Assembly (NCBI RefSeq): GCF_003255815.1 | Contig: NC_037689.1 | Coordinates: forward strand, 146,833,832 to 146,897,831 | DNA from: Theropithecus gelada | Taxonomy: Eukaryota; Chordata; Mammalia; Primates; Cercopithecidae | Reading direction: 5' to 3' | DNA: 64,000 nucleotides | Shown: piece after piece, positions 10,741 through 21,725 of the stretch | Layout of the letters: every line of letters begins with the position of its first letter | How positions within the stretch are numbered: position 1 is the first letter of the stretch | The notes under the pieces: generated by a model | The model's input: only the letters and a program-made list of their open reading frames with translations | What the model was told of the DNA's origin: nothing | Databases searched by the model: none | Position numbers and translations under genes: made by a program

Positions 10741-11774
10741 ATGGGTGCCCTTCCAATTCCCAGTCTCTGATTCAAGCTACAGTACCTTTGGTCTTTCTCA
10801 AACTTTAAAAACAATTCTTTTCATTCATTCATTTAGCATACATGTAAGTGCCTAAATTTGTCAGGCCCTAGGTTAGAGGCTTAGTCTAGAAAAATGAATA
10901 AGAAATGTCCCCTTCCTTAGAAATAGGTCATTGCAAAGCAACGTAAAAAGTACTAGAGGGAAGATAGGAACTCGGGTTCTGTGCACTCTGCTGATGGGAG
11001 TGTGAATTTGTGCTACCTCTCTGGAGGAGATTTGGCACTAGCTTCCAGATTTTCAAATGCAGACACTTCACCAGTCAGGAGCCCTGGTTGTTTTACTGAC
11101 TAGTTAATTTAAGCAGAAAAAAATGATTTTTGTTTTTTGTCTGTCTGTTTTTGAAAGGCTTGAGTAGCTCATAGAATCCCAGGGGAGGCCAAAGTCAAAA
11201 ACCTAAAAAACAGGTAAGGACAAAGGTGACCAGGCAAGCTGCCATAACCACACAAAAACAGTCTGGTAACCATAGTGACGCTGCCAGTGCTGGACACTGG
11301 TGGTTACCATCACCGCAGAGCCTTCCTCTGGGGGAAGATGAATTCACACTGGTTCCTGCTTTACCAACTCAGGGAGGAAAGCATCTTGCTGAGTTGAGTC
11401 AAAGTCATATGCCTGCTCTCTAGCCACAAGGAAGTCATGGGAAAATGAGCTTCTGGCACTTTGCACCTCTGCAGTGGCAAGTGGGCTCCCCCTGCCTGCC
11501 ACTCAAAATAATTGAGTGCAGAATTTCCCGAGTTGAGAAAGGCACTTATGATGCTGGTGTCCAACATCATGTCAAATGTCCTCTACACATACCTTTGACC
11601 CAAGAATTCTATTTCTACAATTTTATCCTTTAGAGATACATTAATACACAAGTGCGCAAAGATGGCTGCATTGTTTTCTGTCATTTCCCTAAGCTCCTAT
11701 TGCTGACTCTTTAGGTTGTTTCCAGCGTCATTTCTATTACAAACTATGATGCAGACATCACCATGCAGCCATTA

Positions 11775-12195
11775 TAAACACTGTACTCATTCATTCCACA
11801 AACATTTGCTGTGGGTGTTACTGTGTACTGGGCACTAGGAGACAATGATGCAAAAATAGACACTATCTGCCCCCATGGAGCTTACTGGGGAAACAGATAT
11901 AAATGAAATAATTACACAAACCAATGTAAAAGTACAACCAAGCTGAGGACTATGAAGAAGTGGTATGAGTGTGATGCAAGCTGCTACGCGACCAAGTCAA
12001 AGGCATCAGGGAAGGATGACCCTGGGAAGAAAGGGTTAAGTTGGCCCTGAAGATGGAGTAGAAGTTAAAACAAGGAGGTGTGGCAGGTCAGCAGGGGCCA
12101 AACCATGAATGGTCTACGCAAAGGGCAGGTTCAGGAGTTTTCTGCTTGTCCTCGTAGTAATGGGAAGCCATTGGGAGGGAGGGAGAGCAGGGAGG
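11775..12195 (+). repeat. L2-like LINE fragment
   Basis: CAAACATTTGCTGTGGGTGT, CTGGGCACTAGGAGACAATG, CATGGAGCTTACTGGGG and CCAAACCATGAATGGTCTAC occur in the order seen in L2 3' ends. Diverged, no open frame of L2 type. Confidence 0.5.
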
Positions 12196-13280
12196 TACAA
12201 GTGATAGGCCGTGACACAATCAGGTTTGCATTTTGCGAAGATCATATTCAGAACTGTGTGAACTTGTTTGCAGTGCAGCAAGAGTAGGAAACCAGTTATG
12301 AAGTGGTTGCATGTCCAAGTGATAGGAGATGGCTTCAGAATGATACCTGGTGGAGGTAGAAACCTGGATGGATACACCGATACACAAAGTATCAGTGGAT
12401 GCATGTATCAGATGGATACATGGATACACAAAGGAGTAAAAGCCTATGGCCTGGTGGTGGATGTCTCTATCCCATAGACTTCCTGGGCTATCCAGGGCAC
12501 GCTGTGAGCAAACAGAGTCGTGAAACTCAAGGCTGTGAAAAGCAGCAGCCTCAGTATTTTCTTTTGTGGAAACGCTCACATTTATTAGACGTCATGGGAG
12601 AGGAAGGAAACTCAGAAGTTTCTACTTTTGTCCTCCAGGAAATGGCCTCACATGTTCATATGGAAATTCTGCCAATTTGTGTGTCATAGAAATTTGAATT
12701 TGGGGAAGCCCTTAGAAATCATGCAGTGTGAAAAGCAGACTACAGGTGCCATGCCACCACACACCCAGGTTGTAAAACACGGTGTAGAAAAACCAATGGG
12801 AGATAGAGTATGATCCATTTTTTATATATTATTCAGGGGAAGGACTATGCCAACCAAGTAAACAGTGGTGTTAGATTATTTTCTTTGCTTTTATATATTT
12901 TTCTAATTTTGCTGTGATGAATATGTAATACTTTTTCAACTGAGGAAAAATGCAGTATTATTTTTTTAAAAGAAATCACCTATTTAACATATTTTCTATG
13001 GGAGAGGAAACTCAGATGGGAGGGTCTCTCCACTGAAGAGGAAGAAAGAGAAATCCAATCTACTACTACTAATACATAAAATGGTTTGTTTTTAAATCTT
13101 CATCTTGATTTGAAAGCTCCTTACAATCTTTAAAAATGTTTTCAAGGCTATATGCAAAGGGCCAATCACCTTATATAGTCAGCATGCTATTTTAATAATT
13201 AAACATGCATTCTCCAATCATAGAAGTCTCAGAGAAAGAAGGGATTTTAGTAGTTTTTCTTTCTGTAGCAAATGTGTGCC
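12196..13280. other. Unassigned non-coding DNA
   Basis: Near 12368-12435 a few imperfect copies of GGATGGATACA / GGATACACAAAG form a minor tandem-like patch. Otherwise nothing is recognised. A short stretch near 12740 resembles an Alu internal segment but is too short to call. Confidence 0.35.
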
Positions 13281-13285
13281 TATGT

Positions 13286-13497
13286 TAGAGTTTCTCGGCC
13301 TTGGAACTATTGCCATTTGGGCCAGATAGTTCTTTATTGTTGTTGGGGAGGGGGTGCTGTCTGCGTGTGATTCCTATCATCCCTGGCCTCTACACACTAG
13401 ATGCTAGTAGCAGCCTTTCCCCAGTTGTGATAACCAAATATGACGCTAGACACTGACAAATGTCCCAAGAGGAGAACTGCTCTCTATTGAGAACCTC
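13286..13497 (-). mobile_element. MER20 (hAT-Charlie) DNA transposon
   Basis: On the minus strand the element starts with AGAGGTTCTCAATAGAGAGC and contains the MER20 signature GGACATTTGTCAGTGTCTAG. It then has an equivalent of CAACTGGGGAAAGGC and ends near GCCGAGAAACTC. Its length of about 210 bp fits a nearly full MER20. Confidence 0.75.
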
Positions 13498-13596
13498 TTG
13501 CCTACATGATGCTTACATACCTCAGATGACAACTCACCACACCTAGGAGCAGGCTCATCCAATGGTAAGCTGCTATGTTAGAAAGTTCAACCTCTG

Positions 13597-13936
13597 TTGT
13601 TTTTTCTTTTTCTTTTTCTTTTTTTTTTTTTTTTTTCTTTTGAGACGGAGTCTCACTCTGTCACCAGGCTGGAGTGTAGTGGCACGATCTCGGCTCACTG
13701 CACCCTCTGCCTCCCAGGTTCAAGCAATTCCTCTGCCTCAGCCACCCGAGTAGCTGGGACTACAGGTGCACGCCACCAGGCCTGGCTAATTTTTTTTTTT
13801 TTTTTTTTTGGATTTTAGTAGAGACGGGGTTTCACCATGCTGCCCAGGCTGGTCTCGAACTCCTGAGCTCAGGCAATCCACCCACCTTGGCCTCCCAAAG
13901 TGCTAGGATTACAGGCGTGAGCCACCATGCCCAGCC
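13597..13936 (-). mobile_element. Alu element with 15-bp target-site duplication
   Basis: This is a full-length antisense Alu: poly(T) start, GAGACGGAGTCTCACTCTGT, central T-run, and end at GTGAGCCACCATGCCCAGCC. It is flanked by perfect copies of AAAGTTCAACCTCTG at 13582-13596 and 13938-13952. The internal T-run (about 13791-13810) is expanded. Confidence 0.95.
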
Positions 13937-14605
13937 AAAAGTTCAACCTCTGGATGGCCATCTGTCTCCCTGCAGGGTCCAGTGCTGGATCTTCCCTTGG
14001 GGCTTTAGATAGTGTGTTTAATCTCTCTTGCCTCTGATGGTTCTTCAGAAATTTCAAGATAGTGCCATGCTCTCCCCCCAACCCCTACGTTTACCCACCC
14101 CAGAGTCTTTTCTTTCCCCATTTGAACACTTCTTCAACTGTTCCTCACATGACATGCTGGGTCTCACCCATCTTAGGGCTGTCCTCTGAACAGGCTCCTG
14201 TTCGTCCACATTTACATGACAGCTCCGTGTTCGCCACTAAACACAGTTCTCCAGGTGCTGGCTGACCGTGGCACATAGGCAGAGCAGCTTACCTCCTCCT
14301 TCCTCCTGGATATCCATTTATGTAGCCTGAGATGCCTTTCACTTCCTGGCAGCCACACCACCCCGCACCCCCATTCTGAGCTGTTGGCCGCAATGTGAAA
14401 GGGTTGCATGTGCAATACTGCTCCCTTGGGTCATCCCTCACTAGCACCTTGGTTCTGGGGCCTGCCTGTTAGGTCTCCATGTATCCTTTTCAAACTTCAG
14501 CAGTTTCCAAGAACTGGTAAGCATGCTTGCCTCTGAGGATAATAGGGTAACTGGGGAACAGGATGGAAGAGGAAATGACTCTTCATTGTATACATGTTTG
14601 TGCCT

Positions 14606-14860
14606 TTTTTTGTTTGAGACAAGGTCTCGCTCTGTCACTCAGGCCAGAGTGCAGTGACATGATCAGAGCTCACTGCAGTCTTGAACTCCCAGACTTAAGT
14701 GATCCTCCTGCCTCTGCCTCCCAATAGCTGGGACTAGAGGTGCCATGCCACCACACCCAGCTAATTAAAAAAAAAAAAAATTGTGTGTAAAGATGGGTGT
14801 CTTGTTATGTCGCCCTGGCTAGTCTTGAGCTTCTGGCCTCAAACAATCCTCCCTCATGTT
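14606..14860 (-). mobile_element. Truncated old (J-type) Alu
   Basis: Antisense Alu blocks are visible (GAGACAAGGTCTCGCTCTGT, CTCCTGCCTCTGCCTCCC). The central linker reads as an A-run on the plus strand near 14766-14780. It breaks off before the 3' end of the plus-strand reading (5' truncation of the element). High divergence suggests an old subfamily. Confidence 0.85.
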
Positions 14861-16749
14861 TGTGCTTTTTAAACTTCACACCATGCCCAATAAACAAGCC
14901 AGTAAATGAATACATTGAAGTTACTTCACCTGCTGAGATTTACTCAATCCTTCCAACCTGCCCTTATCTATTTGGAAATGTATGTCTTCCAGTGTCCTCA
15001 CCAATATAAGCAGCACTGCCTGCCAAATTTTTAGTCAAAACCAGTAGGATAGGTAGAAAAAGATAAACTAAGGCTCATCAAGACACTAAGCCAAGACCAG
15101 TAAACCGGCAAATTTCCAGTTGGGAACCCCAAGAACCCATTAATTTACTTCCTCTACCTTGTTGCTATTGCATATATGGTTTCCCTAAGCCTACCTAATT
15201 GGTCAGCCCACTTCCTCTCTCTTTCTGGTGAGTCTCTGTACTATAACTGCAGGGCAAGCTGAGAGGCATACCACTGCCCAGAAAAGTGTGTCTACAGTCA
15301 AGTGCAACTCACTGTCTACCTTCAAGAATTCAACTTCTTAACAAAACCCATGCCACAGCTGCCTTGGCCTCACATGGGGAGGAACAGGTTGGATACTTTA
15401 AGGGGGCAAACCTGTACCACAGTCTCAAGATCTGTTAAATGGCCTAAGGCAGCACCAAGCAGTCCCAAAACAGCAGCAAGAATTGCACACATGATAATGG
15501 CAAATTTAATGTGATTTATTCATATAATAACTCATGCTGCACTTAACATAAATACCAAGATATGTTTTTCAATAGTGTAGAAGATGTGAATCCATAAAAT
15601 CTGTGAGTTAATGAGTACTGAATAAAAATCACCTGTGAAAGGTTCTTTCGGAAACACACCCAAAACTACAATAAATTAGGGCAAGGGTTTTGTAAATGGC
15701 AGCTTCAGTCCTACTCCAAACCTTCTTACCCACATAAATCATAGTCCCTGACTTTTATAGAGGAAAAGCCAAAAGCAGTTAACCCCTGGACTTTGCTCCT
15801 CGTCCACGTCCCAATTCTTGTTTCCTAGCATGTGCTGAATACACTACTAGACCTCAAGCTTTTGTTCCTCATTGGCAGTGGGAGCCCTCTTGCCTGGGCC
15901 GTCACATTACTCGGAGCCAGGTACCTGAGGGTTGGCTCCCAGCCACCTCACCTGAAGCCAACTTGTCACATTTGTTCTCTCCCACCCAAACTCTTTCCCC
16001 ATCTGGGGATAAGGACTATCACCTGGAATCCAGAATCAAACAAGGGCATCCTTTGGTGATTAGCACCATAGATGACAGTGATCTCAAGCAGGGCATGGAC
16101 TAATAGCCGGGAAACTCTGATCCCAAAGAAAATCCTTGAGTGTGGGCTCCCCACAACAGATTGTGTTTTATCAGACATTCAGAGGAAAGGGGCATCTGCC
16201 CCATCAGGTGAGTTAGTGGACAGGGACACCAACAGGAGCTTTCAGTAACATGTGGAAAGGCAAGACCCAAGCGCAGTGAGGGCTCTTGGCCATTATGGCC
16301 AAACGATGGGTGATGTGAAGGCACCAATTAATGACAGTCCTCTCTGCTTGAAGTTCTCATGTGCAGAAGAGAGAAACTGTCCTGGAGTACAAGGGGACCA
16401 CTGAGTGCAGTGGGGCTGATGGCAGGTTCCACCACAACGGACTATCCCTAAGGCCCCAAGGGACAACCCGGGTTCTACTTTAATCCCAGATCCCAGGCCA
16501 GAACTCAAGAGATTCCTCTGAAGAGCTATAATCTCCAGGATGAACTTGGGAAAGGAAAAGGGGCTGAGCCTCTCTTTGGGAGTTTATGCCCAAAGCCCTT
16601 CACACAGTGAGGTATGGACAGCTTGGGAACCTGACAGGTGGTGAAAGATTGGGCAGAGAGGGAAGAGTCAGTTTCCCTCTGTAGCCAGGGTTAGGCTGCT
16701 CCAGAGTTACCTTGGTTACCTCCCAGCACAAAGCCCAACATTTTAAGTG
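14861..16749. other. Unassigned non-coding DNA
   Basis: No repeat or gene is recognised. Frames of up to 75 codons occur on both strands and overlap each other, without protein family features. Confidence 0.35.
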
Positions 16750-16754
16750 ATTAA

Positions 16755-16960
16755 AGATTAATGTAGGTTGGGTGTATACCCAAAACAATAAAGAGCAGGG
16801 ACTCGAACAGATACTTGTACATCCTTGTTGACAGCAACATTATTGCAATAGCCAAAAGGCAGAAATGACCCAAGTGGCCATTGGTGGATGAATGGATAAG
16901 CAGAAAGTGGTACATACATTTCAGTACAAAAAATAGTAATAATGAAGCAGGGCTGATTAC
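16755..16960 (+). repeat. Old L1 (L1M) ORF2 3' fragment
   Basis: GTATACCCAAAACAATAAAG, CAGCAACATTATTGCAATAG and GTGGATGAATGGATAAGCAG correspond to the usual L1 ORF2 C-terminal region in sense orientation. Diverged and interrupted. Confidence 0.6.
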
Positions 16961-17513
16961 AGCTGCTAACCAAGAACTGTCAATGACATAAAAAACCAAG
17001 CAAACATTTTATTAGATCAAAAAAACAAGATATAGATTATACGTGGTAGACTGCAGCTATGTAAAGCTAAATATGTCCACATCTGCATATATGTCTTTAG
17101 GCAGGTAAAAGAGTGAAGGGAAATATACAAATGTCAGCAGTGGCTATGTCTCAAATGGTGGGCTTCTTTTCATCTCCAGTCTTCACATATTCCAGATTTT
17201 ATGTAATGAGCATATATTACTCTGATAATGGGGTGGAGAGACACAGTAAGCATAAAACCAAACCACAAACAATGCAAAGGAAAATGAGTATTTATTCAAT
17301 CTCCAGATTGGGGAGGGGTCTATGTGTTTAACAGGAAAAGACACAGAAAAAAACTATCACACAGGAAAAGATAAATATGTTTGATTACTTTAAAAGGTGA
17401 AACCCATAACCAAAATTTAAAGGCAAATTAACACAAGTGGAAATACAAATGCCCAACTATCGCACAAAGAGAACCACGATCAAGGTCACTAACAAGCAAA
17501 GAATTTTAAGCTT

Positions 17514-17812
17514 TTTGTTTGTTTGTTTGTTTTGAGACGGAGTCTCGCTCTGTCACCCAGGCTGGAGTGTAGTGGCGCGATCTTGGCTCACTACAAGCTC
17601 TGCCTCCCGGGTTCATTTCATTCTCCTGCCTCAGCCTCCCGAGTAGCTGGGACTACAGGTGCCCGCTACCACACCCGGCTAATTTTTGTATTTTTAGTAG
17701 AGACGGGATGTCACCATCTTGGCCAGGTTGGTCTTGAACTCCTGACCTCGTGATCCACCCGCCTCGGCCTCCCAAAGTGCTAGGATTACAGGCGTGAGCC
17801 ACCGCGCCCGGC
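17514..17812 (-). mobile_element. Alu element (young, Y-like)
   Basis: Full-length antisense Alu from a GTTT-rich tail through GAGACGGAGTCTCGCTCTGT and CTGACCTCGTGATCCACCCG to GAGCCACCGCGCCCGGCC. Retained CpGs and the CTCGTGATCC block suggest a younger subfamily. Confidence 0.95.
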
Positions 17813-18029
17813 CAGAATTCAAAGTTAAAACAGGTTACCACTGTCACCTGTTACCATCAGGCTGCTTATTTTTATGTTTTTTATTTGTATGCATGTTTAC
17901 TTTATGTTTCAGTTTACTACCCCCTAAGGCAGCAGGAGAGCAGGAAGAGAAGCAAAAGAGAGATGTTTTTGACAACTTGGCACTGACAGACTATCCTAAG
18001 GGAATAATCTGAAATACATAAAAACATTT

Positions 18030-18420
18030 TATTCACAAAATTGGTCATCACAGCATTATTTACAATACTGAAAATCTGGAAATAACCTAAATTTCTAACA
18101 ATTGAAAGAAGGTTAAGTAAATTATAAGACTATGCAATAAAATATATTACCAGCAATACAAAGTATCTTTGTGAAAATCTGTAATAACCACACATAATAC
18201 TTAGTAAAAAAAAGAACATAAATTGCATGATAAAGAACACAATATGACCACAACAATGCAAAAAATTCACACCCCCAAAAAAGACAAGATATTATCTGGC
18301 AATTTTGCAGTAAAATACTCATGTATTTGTGCTGCATTTCTAATTTTTCCATAACTGACACATCAATTTTATAATTAGGAAAAAAATATCTTTTTAAAGT
18401 AAAGCAAACACAAGATTCTT
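18030..18420 (+). repeat. Possible old L1 3' fragment
   Basis: CACAGCATTATTTACAATAC, then GAAATAACCTAAATTTCTAA and GGTTAAGTAAATTATAAG follow the order of old L1 ORF2 C-termini. This is weak but consistent. Beyond it (to about 18960) is purine-rich DNA that I cannot assign. Confidence 0.4.
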
Positions 18421-19009
18421 TAGCAATGTTCATTCCATCCCACAATAGAGTCTAGAAAGTCACAAAAACCTCAGCCTCCTTCAGGAGAGGGGGGGAGCTT
18501 GGTAGTGAAAAATGGTCATGAATGAATGGGTGAAGAGAGGGAGGGGACAACCTAGTAGGAGGGAGGTAGGGATAGGCAAGGGAAAGGTGGGGACCAGTAG
18601 TCATACTGGTCAGCCAAGGAAAGGGGCATTGTGGAGTCAGGGAAGACTCTGACTGCTCAACAGAGGTCTGTCTAGACCCAGTAGTAGGCACTGACGGTGT
18701 TATCAAAGGACAGGATCAAAGAGAGATTTTAGGAAGACACATGGATTATTTTAGGGACAGGGGAGGAAGGAGGAGGGGTGGGTAAACTACTTGGAAAGAA
18801 AGGGAGAAGGACTGAGAAGATGGCAATGGGAGTGGGGAAGAAGGGGCTGATTGCATTTGTGACCTCACTACCAAACATACTTTGCTCATCTCCAGATAAG
18901 TCTTTGTGGGGTAATGCAGGGCAAAGAAACAGCTCATAAGAGGAACCTGCCAACATCCAACAAATTCAGTTCAAATCCACAGAAAATCTAGGAGTCTCCA
19001 AAGAAAATC

Positions 19010-19286
19010 ACAGTCTCGCTGTGTCGCCGAGGCTGGAGTACAGTGGCACGATCTTCGTTCACTGCAACCTCCGTCTCCCAGTTCAAGCGACTCTCGTGCC
19101 TTGGCTTCCTGAGAAGCTGGGATTACAGGCATGTGCCACCACACCTGGCTAACTTTTGTATTTTTAGTAGAGACGGGGTTTCACCATGTTGGCCAGGCTG
19201 GTCTTGAACTCCTGGCCTCAAGTGATCCACCTGTCTCGGCCTCCCAAAGTGCTGGGATTACAGGCGTGAGCCACCATGCCCGGCCT
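19010..19286 (-). mobile_element. Alu element, tail missing
   Basis: Antisense Alu starting at CAGTCTCGCTGTGTCGCC without the usual T-run and ending at GTGAGCCACCATGCCCGGCC. Nearly complete otherwise, moderately diverged. Confidence 0.93.
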
Positions 19287-19294
19287 CTAACGCA

Positions 19295-19355
19295 CTGGGT
19301 TTTAACAAGCCCCTCAGGTAGTTGTGATGTTCCCTCGTGTTTGTGAGCCACTGAA
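19295..19355. mobile_element. MER5A-like hAT fragment
   Basis: TTTTAACAAGCCCCTCAGGTAG and the following TGTGATGTTCC match the end portion of MER5A. Short, so confidence is limited. Confidence 0.4.
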
Positions 19356-19389
19356 TGAGAGTCATTCAAAACGTCTAGAATCACTAGTT

Positions 19390-20980
19390 CTGCTGTCAGC
19401 TAAACCATATGAAAGAACCCCTGCTCAAGTGAAATAAGAGATTTCTACAAATAAAGTGACTGAAGGACCACTAATAAGTCATGTCCAGCTTAGTGGGGTT
19501 GGGGAAAGGTTATATGAAGCAACAAAGATATGGTTTCTCTAAGCCAAGTCAAGGTAAAGAACTGTGGAGTAGGCGATAAAGCCAAATGCACTGAACTATG
19601 TCATAAGGAATTTACAGGCTGTATTGTAAAAGTCACAGTGAACGTGATGACAGCAACAATGAGGATGAAGAACAGTGAAGAAAAAGCTGAGGGAAACCAT
19701 TGACCAAAGAAAGCCGAGGCTCAAGAGAGAGACGAGCTTCAGGATCAGGAGATGAACAGGGCTCTTCAGTCACAGAGAAATCGTTGTTGCCAGAACAGTC
19801 AGTAACTTAACTGCTTAAAAGATCATCATGCTACCATATATACCTCTATTGTAGGCTAATTAATTTTAAAAATCTGTCTAAAATTTACTGATTTTAATAT
19901 AATATCTTGTCATTTTTGGTAACAATACACTGCAGTAACTTAATGTACTTTGCTGTATTTTGTTTCACAAACATTTACCTTGAAACACTGGAGACTTTGT
20001 AAAGAGACAATTACTAAAAATTACTCCTTCACTACAGGACATTAGATATTTAATATTTATTTAGAAAGCTGCTGACACTTCTGATGACTACTGATAACTG
20101 ATAAGATTCAACATGTTATAAATATGAGTTGTAAATATTCCATCCCTTTTGAGATTATATACACTAAGCTTTTTACTGCCACTGGCCTTTCTGGATACTT
20201 TCATATTTAAAGAATACAGAACCACATTCTGAGAGATTGACAATGACCTAATATTACACTAATGAAGTCTTCACAGTCCTCAAAATAATTTAGAATTTAA
20301 TGTTTCAATAAGCAATTAAAATGGAATATTTTGTGCCTCCTGAATAAACACATGTCTGCAACCAACCGTCCCTAAAGAAGGATACTAATATATTTTGAGT
20401 GATTCAATCCATCCATGGATATAATTACATCTTTAAATGTTTTCCAGTGTGAATAACAGTCTTCTAATAGATGGCCATTGAGTTCAAGGGTCATATTATT
20501 TGTTAACAAATTATTATTTGGGCCAGAAAGTATCTGAAAAAAGTTTAACCAAATTTCCTACACACCTCATATCTCTAGTTTGTTGAGCATTATTTATTAT
20601 TTGATGTAAAAAGTCTACATTAATTACTTCATACATATTTTATCGTGAGATTTTGAAATCCCATGGTCTTAGAAACAAAAATAAAAGATAGATTTTAAGA
20701 CACCGGCTTCTGGTATTTTTTTTAACTTTAGATTTGAAAAAGAAACATGGATTACATGTTAACATAATATTTTGAATATATAGGGCTACATAAGATACAT
20801 TATTAAATTACAAACAAAATAATCAGGAATTTAGTGTGGTGCCTAGTTTGATATATGGTTACTTTTTAAAATGCACTAAATTCCACAAGTAATGAAAGTA
20901 TTCTTTGTGTATAATGTTATGTTTGGTTATTATGTATGGTCTTCGTATCCGAAGGTATGACATAATTTGTGTTTGTTTGC
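19390..20980. other. AT-rich DNA 3' of IDS, possibly long 3' UTR
   Basis: No repeat family is recognised here. Human IDS produces messages much longer than the coding region needs, so part of this may be the distal 3' UTR of the long IDS transcript (minus strand). Several TTTATT hexamers (AATAAA on the minus strand) occur, for example near 20057 and 20591. I cannot choose the true cleavage site. Confidence 0.3.
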
Positions 20981-20986
20981 TTTGTA

Positions 20987-20992
20987 TTTATT
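20987..20992 (-). promoter_or_regulatory. Candidate IDS poly(A) signal (AATAAA)
   Basis: TTTATT on the plus strand reads AATAAA on the minus strand. It lies about 260 nt after the IDS stop codon, a spacing that would give a short (about 2 kb) IDS message. No clear GT-rich downstream element is seen, so this is a candidate only. Confidence 0.35.
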
Positions 20993-21252
20993 CAGTAAAT
21001 AAGCTGTAACTGTTTTAAAAAGAGGGAAATTTTTTAAAAACTGGTCCAATTACCAATTATAAATTAATAAAGACTAAACGAAAAGGGTTGGCTCTTACAT
21101 ATTCTCAGGCCAAATTGTTGATGCATGTTTGGATTAACTAGCCCTCAGGCTGCTTCCAATATTATGGGTAATCACAAAACAACCAGCTCTAACTCCTCCT
21201 CTCACCAGCTGGAAGGGAGCACATTACATTTGCCATCCACGGTTGGCAAAAC

Positions 21253-21725
21253 TCAAGGCATCAACAACTGGAAAAGATCTCCACCTTGGGAATCATTATA
21301 CATATTATGATCCTGCAATGGGTCAGAATCCACAAAATACAGTTCCCCTGCATGGATGTCAGAAAAGTTAGCCAGAAATTCATCAGGATTGAAGCCAACC
21401 CACACAGTATACCTATAGTCTATGGTGCGTATGGAATAGCCCATGATCTTTATATCTTTTAAACTCGGCTTGTCAGAATTCCACTGAGGGAAATCTGCAG
21501 GCCGGGGATACTGGCTATAGGCAATCAGTTCACGGGGATTACCAGGGAGGTATGGATCCTCTTCCAAGTCACGGAATCGAAAATGCTTCAGAAGGTTCTT
21601 GCCTTCTCTGCACAGCTCAACGTGAAATGAAGGAACGGGGCAGCGAGGTGGAACCTGCAGTCCTGCAAGTCCAGCCAGCGTGGGAAAAAGAGACACAAGT
21701 TCCACAAGGTCCATGGATTGCCTGC
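21253..21725 (-). CDS. IDS: IDS exon 9 (terminal coding exon)
   Basis: The acceptor CTGTTTCAG precedes the first base. The 473 coding bases encode residues 394-550 in human numbering and end in FQLLMP and a TGA stop at 21253-21255. It contains most of the C-terminal subdomain, including the 14-kDa chain made by lysosomal processing. The glycosylation sequons NFS (513) and NDS (537) are intact. Compared with the human protein as I remember it, S470A and I472F are the visible changes. Confidence 0.96.

Noticed and set aside
12735..12770. Short Alu-like piece (CTACAGGTGCCATGCCACCA)
   Set aside because: Only about 30 bases match an Alu internal segment and no other Alu block is adjacent.
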